Source: Nemophila menziesii (lineage: Eukaryota; Streptophyta; Magnoliopsida; Boraginales; Hydrophyllaceae). From it: a DNA stretch of 64,000 nt. How positions within the stretch are numbered: the first letter of the stretch is position 1; each line of letters starts with the position of its first letter. Below are positions 58,183 to 64,000 of the stretch, piece after piece. The stretch is from the NCBI GenBank assembly GCA_029959085.1, contig JARWIR010000011.1, positions 6,697,840 to 6,761,839 of the forward strand. The letters run 5' to 3'. The notes under the pieces are model-generated. The model was not told where the DNA came from. It did not search any database and saw only the letters and a list, made by a program, of their open reading frames with translations. A program made the position numbers and the translations under genes.

Positions 58183-61100
58183 GAATGGAAAGGAAAGGCG
58201 CTGTGCGATTTGGGGGCAAGCATCAACTTGATGCCCAAGTCAGTCTTTGATAAGCTTAAAATTGGAAACGCAAGACCTACCTCTATGGTCTTGCAAATGG
58301 CGGACAGGTCTCTTGCTCATCCTGAAGGCCGTATTGAGGATGTCCTTGTTAAGGCAGGTACACTTATATTTCCTGTTGATTTCGTAATTCTTGAATACAA
58401 TGCAGATAGAAATGTCCCCATTATTTTGGGTAGACCCTTCCTAGCTACAGGGAGGACATTGATCGATGTAGAGAATGGTGAATTGACAATGAGGATACAA
58501 GATGAGGAAGTGAAATTCAATGTATTTCGAGCTATGAAATTCCCAGATTCTCAGGAAGATTGCTTCAGAATGGATGTAGTAGAGCAAGCATCGCAAGAGG
58601 TATTTAATTACTTAAATTTTGATGATATCTTGCAGGCTGCTTTGACATTAGATTCACCTGAGATGATGGAGGAGCTTACAGAAACAGTGGCAGCTCTCAA
58701 TTCTGAAAATCCGAAGTATAGGCGTCTTGCCTATGAACCTGTGAGAGAACCGGGGGAGATTATTCCTAAAAAGAAACCTTCAATTGAATCTCCTCCGGAA
58801 TTGGAAGAAAAACCATTGCCAGCACACTTGAGGTATGCTTATTTGGGTACTAATGAAACTCTACCTGTTATTGTTTCAGCTAATTTAACAGGTCCTCAAG
58901 AAGATAAACTGTTGCGTGTGTTAAGAGCCAACAAAGAAGCAATAGGTTGGACAATTGCTGATATCAAAGGCATTAGTCCATCCTATTGTCAACACAAAAT
59001 CATACTAGAAGATGTTAATGCACGCTCAGTTGAAGGTCAGAGAAGATTAATGCCAGCCATGAAGGATGTGGTGAAGAAGGAGGTGATTAAGCTTTTAGAT
59101 GCGGGGATTATTTATCCCATTTCGAGTAGTGAATGGGTGAGTCCAGTTCAGTGTGTACCGAAGAAAGGAGGAATTACAACAGTTCTTAATGATAAAAATG
59201 AGGCGATTCCTTCAAGAACGGTAGTAGGTTGGAGAGTTTGCATGGATTACAGAAAGCTGAACAAGGCCACCAGAAAAGATCATTTCCCTTTGCCCTTCAT
59301 TGATCAGATGTTAGACAAATTAGCCGGAAGAGAGTACTATTGCTTCTTGGATGGGTACTCCGGGTACAATCAGATTTACGTGGCTCCAGAAGATCAACAT
59401 AAGACTAACTTTACATGCCCATTTGGTACTTTTGCATATCGCAGAATGCCATTTGGGTTGTGTAACGCTCCCGCTACTTTTCAAAGGTGTATGATGGCCA
59501 TCTTCTGGGACATGATAGATAATTTCCTTGAAGTGTTCATGGATGATTTCTCCGTGTTTGGTGATGATTTTGATATATGTTTGGATAACTTGGAGAAAGT
59601 GTTAGTGAGATGCAAGGAAACAGATTTGGTGCTCAACTGGGAGAAGTGTCACTTCATGGTTCGCGAAGGTATTGTTCTGGGTCACAAAGTTTCAAGTGTT
59701 GGTTTAGAGGTTGATAGAGCAAAGATAGAGGTAATTAAAACTCTTCCCCCTCCCGTTTCTGTTAAAGGGGTAAGGAGTTTTCTTGGCCATGCTGGCTTTT
59801 ATAGGCGTTTTATTAAAGATTTTTCTAAGATTGCTAAACCGTTATGCAACTTACTCGAAAAGGATTGCAAATTCCTTTTTGATGAAGCTTGTTTAACGGC
59901 CTTCAAAGCAATCAAAGAAAAGCTTATTTCTGCTCCTATAGTATTACCTCCAGATTGGAATTTACCGTTTGAGGTTATGTGTGATGCGAGTGATTTGTGC
60001 ATGGGAGATGTATTAGGACAAAGAAAAGAGAAGGTTTTTCATTCGATTTACTATGCTAGTAAAACTTTTAGTGGTGCTCAGATCAATTACACAGTTACAG
60101 AAAAGGAGTTGCTAGCGGTTGTCTATTCGTTTGATAAATTTCGCTCTTATCTTCTTGGAGCGAAAGTTATTGTTTATACAGATCATTCCGCGATCAGATT
60201 TCTTATGGAGAAGAAAGATGCGAAACCAAGGTTGATCAGATGGGTGTTATTGCTTCAAGAGTTCGATTTAGAGATCAAAGATAGGAAGGGTTGTGAGAAT
60301 CAGGTTGCAGATCATCTATCGCGTTTAGAGGGTTCAGAGATGAATAGTGGTACTGAAGCAGTTAGAGAAGAGTTTTCTGATGAGAGTTTATTCGTTGTTC
60401 GAGATTATGAAGCTCCTTGGTATGCAGATATTGCAAATTTAGTGGTGAGTGGTGTTTTTCCTGAAGGTTCTACTTATCAAGAAAGAAAGAGGTTAGCTCA
60501 TCGTGCTAGACAGTTCTTTTGGGAGGATCCGTTCCTCTATAAAGTTTGTGCTGACCAAATGATACGAAGATGTGTAGCAAGGGAAGAGACTCAAGCCATT
60601 ATAGCTGGATGCCACGATTCATTATATGGAGGACATTTCAAAGGAGACAGAACTGCTGCAAAAGTGTTTCAATCAGGTTTTTACTGGCCTTCTCTTATAA
60701 AAGATTGTCATGAATATGTTAAGAAGTGTACGAGATGTCAGTTTACCGGAAACATATCTAAGAGGGATGAGATGCCGCGCAATAATGTGTTAGAGGTTGA
60801 GATATTCGATGTGTGGGGCATAGACTTTATGGGTCCTTTCGTTCCTTCAAATGGTAACCTCTATATCTTATTAGCTGTTGATTATGTGTCTAAGTGGGTA
60901 GAAGCGGTGGCTTTACCTACTAATGATTCACGAGTGGTGATTAAGTTCTTGAAGTCACATATTTTCACTAGACATGGCACACCTAGAGTGATTATTAGCG
61001 ATGGAGGATCTCATTTCGTTAATAAATATCTGAAGACTATTCTAGAGAAATATGGAGTTAGACACCGTGTATCTACTGCATATCATCCACAATCCAATGG

Positions 61101-61722
61101 TCAAGCTGAAGTTTCAAATCGAGAAGTTAAGTCTATCCTAGAGAAAACCGTTGGTCCTACAAGAAAAGATTGGTCAATGAAGTTAGATGATGCGTTGTGG
61201 GCCTATCGTACTGCGTTTAAAACTCCAGTTGGTGCATCTCCCTATCGTATGGTGTATGGTAAGGATTGTCACTTACCTTTAGAGCTTGAAATGGGTGCCT
61301 ATTGGGCAATTGCGCAGTTGAACTTAGATCCTATCTTAGCCGGAAAGAATCGTATGATGAAGCTTAATGAACTTGACGAATTCCGGTTGCATGCTTATGA
61401 AAATGCCAAACTTTACAAAGAAAACACAAAGAAATGGCATGACAATCGGATTCGTCCAAAGAACTTTGAAGTGGGGCAAAAAGTACTAAAGTATAATTCA
61501 AAGTTCAGCAATTTTCCGGGTAAGTTAAGATCTAAGTGGTCAGGTCCATACATAGTGACCAAAGTTACACCTCATGGGGCGATAGAAATAGAACATCCGC
61601 TAGAGAACCGTACCTTTATGGTTAACGGTCACAGACTGAAGATATACCATGGAGGTGAAAATACCAATCGCTCGGAAGATCCACATCCCGGGGAGGTCAT
61701 GTATCTCCTCGAGAATCCTTAG
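58183..61722 (+). CDS. pol: Protease-RT-RNase H-integrase of element C
   Basis: Open from the codon after TAA 58182 to a stop at 61722; there is no ATG at the start, and it shares gag's frame. The protease Asp is in [11 protein letters not shown] (58204 on), with [13 protein letters not shown] later. [45 protein letters not shown], catalytic FMDD at 59536-59547 (intact). RNase [35 protein letters not shown], with catalytic acids present. Integrase: zinc motif H-x4-H...CTRCQ; core D (GIDFMGPF), D (ISDGGSHF, codon 61000) and E (GQAEVSN, codon 61108), i.e. DX35E; C-terminal GPY-type motif KWSGPY. No chromodomain, consistent with Athila/Tat. It would supply the enzymes for reverse transcription and integration. 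Confidence 0.92.
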   Translation, partial: EWKGKALCDLGASINLMPKSVFDKLKIGNARPTSMVLQMADRSLAHPEGRIEDVLVKAGTLIFPVDFVILEYNADRNVPIILGRPFLATGRTLIDVENGELTMRIQDEEVKFNVFRAMKFPDSQEDCFRMDVVEQASQEVFNYLNFDDILQAALTLDSPEMMEELTETVAALNSENPKYRRLAYEPVREPGEIIPKKKPSIESPPELEEKPLPAHLRYAYLGTNETLPVIVSANLTGPQEDKLLRVLRANKEAIGWTIADIKGISPSYCQHKIILEDVNARSVEGQRRLMPAMKDVVKKEVIKLLDAGIIYPISSSEWVSPVQCVPKKGGITTVLNDKNEAIPSRTVVGWRVCMDYRKLNKATRKDHFPLPFIDQMLDKLAGREYYCFLDGYSGYNQIYVAPEDQHKTNFTCPFGTFAYRRMPFGLCNAPATFQRCMMAIFWDMIDNFLEVFMDDFSVFGDDFDICLDNLEKVLVRCKETDLVLNWEKCHFMVREGIVLGHKVSSVGLEVDRAKIEVIKTLPPPVSVKGVRSFLGHAGFYRRFIKDFSKIAKPLCNLLEKDCKFLFDEACLTAFKAIKEKLISAPIVLPPDWNLPFEVMCDASDLCMGDVLGQRKEKVFHSIYYASKTFSGAQINYTVTEKELLAVVYSFDKFRSYLLGAKVIVYTDHSAIRFLMEKKDAKPRLIRWVLLLQEFDLEIKDRKGCENQVADHLSRLEGSEMNSGTEAVREEFSDESLFVVRDYEAPWYADIANLVVSGVFPEGSTYQERKRLAHRARQFFWEDPFLYKVCADQMIRRCVAREETQAIIAGCHDSLYGGHFKGDRTAAKVFQSGFYWPSLIKDCHEYVKKCTRCQFTGNISKRDEMPRNNVLEVEIFDVWGIDFMGPFVPSNGNLYILLAVDYVSKWVEAVALPTNDSRVVIKFLKSHIFTRHGTPRVIISDGGSHFVNKYLKTILEKYGVRHRVSTAYHPQSNGQAEVSNREVKSILEKTVGPTRKDWSMKLDDALWAYRTAFKTPVGASPYRMVYGKDCHLPLELEMGAYWAIAQLNLDPILAGKNRMMKLNELDEFRLHAYENAKLYKENTKKWHDNRIRPKNFEVGQKVLKYNSKFSNFPGKLRSKWSGPYIVTKVTPHGAIEIEHPLENRTFMVNGHRLKIYHGGENTNRSEDPHPGEVMYLLENP

Positions 61723-61949
61723 AAGCGTGAGGTAACCCGTCGAGCTTAACGACGTTAAACAAAAGCCAATTACCTGTATATTAGCTGAGTTTTTACATTT
61801 TTGCAATTTAGATTAGTTTGATTTTCGTAATTTTATTGTTTTTATTAAGAAATGAGGAAGGGTAGTTGTTTTTGATGATTTCAGGGGTAAAAAGGACTTG
61901 AGTTTGGGGTCGATTTGGCGAAAACAGAAGAAAAAGAGGTTGGATGTCC
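61723..61949 (+). other. Spacer after pol in element C
   Basis: No coding frame. Contains TTGAGTTTGGGGT at 61898-61910, resembling the polypurine tract, just before the GC-rich repeats. Confidence 0.6.
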
Positions 61950-62402
61950 AGGAGAAACCGGGAACCCGGTTTTCACAAAACCGGGGACCCGGTTTTGGAG
62001 CTGGTACCACCCTCCTCAACGCGACACCTTGCGTTTAGGGTTCATGACACAGCATCGGAACCGGGAACCCGCATGTGGTAAAACCGGGTACCCGGTTTTG
62101 GTGCTGTAACTTTTGAAAATCTCTGACCCAGCGTTTTGGTGGCTTGCGTTTTCGTGCGTTTTGATTCGCGCCATCGACACAAATCCGGGTACCCGCATTT
62201 GGCAGAACCGGGTACCCGGTTTCGGAGCTGATGAAACCCAAAAGTTCTGTCCCAGCGTTTTGAGAAGTGGCGTTTTGGCGCGTTTTGATTCGCGCCAGCG
62301 AGAAAATCCGGGAACCCGCATTCCATAGAACCGGGTACCCGGTTTCGGCGAGTAAAAATCCCTGACCCCGCGTCTTGGGGTCCAGCGTTTTGGTGCGTTT
62401 CG

Positions 62403-62435
<33 letters not shown>

Positions 62436-62535
62436 ACAATTATTTTTCCGCGCCGTCACAGCGACGCGGAACCGGGAACCCGGTTTGCCAAAACCGGGAA
62501 CCCGGTTTGCCAAAACCGGGAACCCGGTTTGAAAG
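61950..62535 (+). repeat. GC-rich palindromic tandem repeats of element C
   Basis: Roughly 123-bp units with landmarks at 62082, 62206 and 62329. Each holds a palindromic box AACCGGG(T/A)ACCCGGTT and a (C/G)CGTTTTGGTGCGTTT-type segment. Perfect palindromes are 62080-62099 (AAAACCGGGTACCCGGTTTT), 62206-62221 and 62329-62344. After a 29-base A run (62403-62431) comes a second array of three 21-bp units AAACCGGGAACCCGGTTTGC(C) at about 62468-62530. All three minus frames stay open through the block because the repeat lacks stops; these are not credible genes. Confidence 0.93.
62403..62431 (+). repeat. Poly(A) run of 29 within the tandem repeat
   Basis: Homopolymer following GGTGCGTTTCG, interrupting the 123-bp repeat. 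It could be slippage or the scar of a retroposed end. Confidence 0.9.
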
Positions 62536-62922
62536 CTGTGAGAGGCGGTTTTTGAGGTGTTTTAACCTAGTTTCTTGGCCTCTTTTGCAAGTATTTACCT
62601 AAAACGCACCAATAGCCTCCCCACCTCCGAAATTCATCTACCAAAACACTATATATCATCAAATCCTACCCGCTTTCACCACAAAAACATAAGATCAACT
62701 CACCTCCTCTCCAAAATATCATCAAATCCTTAGTTTTTCCCAAGATTCTTCTTCACCAAATTCCTTAAATTAAACCCAATTCTTTCTTCTCCCATACAAA
62801 TTAACCAAGACCCATCTCATATTTCACCTAGTTCTTAAATTCTTAAACCTCAAAACATCAAAATTCTAAACTTTTCCCTAAGTTTTTCATTATTTGAAGT
62901 TTTGAGTTTGGGGTGAAAAGAG
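62536..62922 (+). other. AT-rich leader before the downstream ORF of element C
   Basis: Pyrimidine- and A-rich, with no frame. It ends with TTTGAGTTTGGGGTGAAAAG (62901-62920), a polypurine-tract-like sequence ending two bases before the ATG. Confidence 0.6.
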
Positions 62923-64000
62923 ATGACTAACAGAACCGGTGATTTCCGAAGAACTGCTCCTAGAAGAAAGACCACCATTGGTGGTTCTCAAGAACAAGCT
63001 ATTGAGATTCCTGATTCGCGTCCTAAACGAAAAATCGACGAAGTTAAGCTTGATTCTAACAGAAAAGAAATCACAGGTCTAAAGAGAAGATTAATTGATG
63101 AGATTGAAAGTGCAAAGGAACCAGAAGAGGAAATTGCGAAGAACATTGAGGAAGAAACTGAACAAGAGATTCCGGAAGCACCCGTTACGAAACCTCCGCG
63201 TATGAAGATGTGGGCCCACAAGCCTAAGAGGGTTTACACTTGTTGGAATACTCAGGTTCGTGAAAGAATTGAATTTTTGAAATTTGGTGAGGAGACGAAT
63301 TTTCCTAAGGGTATTATGAGTAGTGATTACAAGGAATATGCTGTGACATGTGCTAAGTTTGGTTGGAAAGAGTTACAAGAGAGGAAGCTTGAGTTCATTC
63401 CTACTTTTGTGCGAGAATTTTACGAAGGTTTAGCTACCTCACATGATGCCATTGATATCCGCAAAAAGGTAGTTCCTTTCTCTATTGAACGTATTCGGAA
63501 ATCATTGAAACTACCCAACTTTTCTGGAACATGTCCCTTCCAAGAAATTCTTAATGACCCTTCTTTTGATTTTGAATCCCTTTGGGGGACCGTGCTTGTT
63601 AATGGGACTAGCCCAATTCCTGAAGGTGAAAGGTATCCTGGACAGTTTTACAGCAGTAGTTTGACACCTCATGCGAAGGTTTGGTCTCGTTTCATAATAC
63701 CCACTTTCTTTGGTATTAAACACACTTCCGAGTTGAAGAAAGAGCACATATTTGTTATTAAGTGTATTTTGGAGGAGAAACCATTTGATGTTGCCAAGAT
63801 CATTTATGATACAATCATGGAGTTTGCGAAATCACCAATGAAACAACAAAATCTGAAGTTTCCTTGTACTATTACTCAGTTGTGTTTAGACGCAAAGATT
63901 CCGCGTAAGGACGCAGATATTGATACTGTTTCAGTTGGTGTGAGTATAGCTTTGAGCACAATCAAGAACATCCATGAAGAAGTAACACGAGCTACAAGAA
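62923..64000 (+). CDS. Downstream ORF of element C (extra, env-position ORF), partial
   Basis: ATG at 62923; 359 codons are open to the window edge. Residues ~1-85 are basic then E-rich and low complexity (NRTGDFRRTAPRRKTTIGG; EPEEEIAKNIEEETEQE). Residues ~95-310 contain a globular region: MKMWAHKPKRVYTCWNTQV, FVREFYEGLATSHDAIDIRK, VPFSIERIRKSLKLP, LTPHAKVWSRFIIPTFFG, IFVIKCILEEKPFDVAKII, FPCTITQLCLDAKIP. The layout resembles the 'putative plant transposon protein' domain found in extra ORFs of Tat/Athila-type elements. No signal peptide is visible in the part seen. Its role is unknown. Its position after pol is that of Athila env-like ORFs, but this sequence does not itself look like an envelope protein. 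Confidence 0.75.
   Translation, partial: MTNRTGDFRRTAPRRKTTIGGSQEQAIEIPDSRPKRKIDEVKLDSNRKEITGLKRRLIDEIESAKEPEEEIAKNIEEETEQEIPEAPVTKPPRMKMWAHKPKRVYTCWNTQVRERIEFLKFGEETNFPKGIMSSDYKEYAVTCAKFGWKELQERKLEFIPTFVREFYEGLATSHDAIDIRKKVVPFSIERIRKSLKLPNFSGTCPFQEILNDPSFDFESLWGTVLVNGTSPIPEGERYPGQFYSSSLTPHAKVWSRFIIPTFFGIKHTSELKKEHIFVIKCILEEKPFDVAKIIYDTIMEFAKSPMKQQNLKFPCTITQLCLDAKIPRKDADIDTVSVGVSIALSTIKNIHEEVTRATR

Noticed and set aside
62016..62513. Three overlapping minus-strand frames of 131-165 codons with repeated PGTRF/RVPGF motifs
   Set aside because: All three frames stay open only because the GC-rich tandem repeat lacks stop complements. They cross a 29-base homopolymer, and the peptide repeats are a by-product of the DNA repeat.

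Overview
The window looks like repeat-rich nuclear DNA of a flowering plant. It is strongly AT-rich, has no bacterial-style operons, and is dominated by LTR retrotransposons of plant type. These include Ty3/gypsy elements of the Athila/Tat kind (primer-binding site TGGCGCCGCTGCCGGGGA, no chromodomain) and decayed Ty1/copia elements, with several MITEs. Exon-like fragments show plant-style GT..AG splice signals. The species cannot be named from the sequence. I found no intact ordinary host gene, tRNA, rRNA or CRISPR array.

Layout. (1) 1-9158 is a direct tandem array of 2.08-kb units. Each unit is one ~394-bp copia LTR plus one internally deleted copia body, so the array reads LTR-int-LTR-int. 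(2) 9159-15150 holds older, diverged relatives of the same copia family, including the protease and RT (YVDD) parts missing from the array. (3) 15149-21093 is a ~3-kb direct duplication carrying exon-like fragments. (4) 21100-33750 is mostly non-coding, with two MITEs, an inverted copy of part of the 3-kb family, and an old ~1.4-1.8-kb duplication. (5) 33885-36470 is a truncated copia element interrupted by a Tourist-like MITE with a TTA target duplication. (6) 36470-37740 is a further copy of the dispersed repeat, followed by exon fragments of a KIX-domain (MED15-like) gene. (7) 39905-40690 is a foldback-like structure built from ~18-20-bp subrepeats in opposite orientations.

(8) 40710-64000 is a nest of related Athila/Tat-like elements. 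Element 1 is on the minus strand (40710-47189), has a partial gag and no visible pol, and sits against the truncated 5' LTR of element B (plus strand, 47190-54390). B has a degraded gag-pro-pol and is itself interrupted by a solo LTR (51547-53025, flanked by AGAGA) and by element C (54391 to beyond the window end). C is the youngest-looking. Its gag, protease, RT, RNase H and integrase lie in one frame broken by only two stop codons. Downstream are a GC-rich palindromic tandem repeat and a second long open frame that runs off the window.

How the parts work together: gag, protease, RT/RNase H and integrase of B and C would form one retroelement replication machine. Element 1 keeps LTRs, PBS, PPT and part of gag but no enzymes, so it would have to be mobilised in trans. 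Everything else is inert or decayed repeat DNA whose layering records a history of insertion, recombination and duplication.
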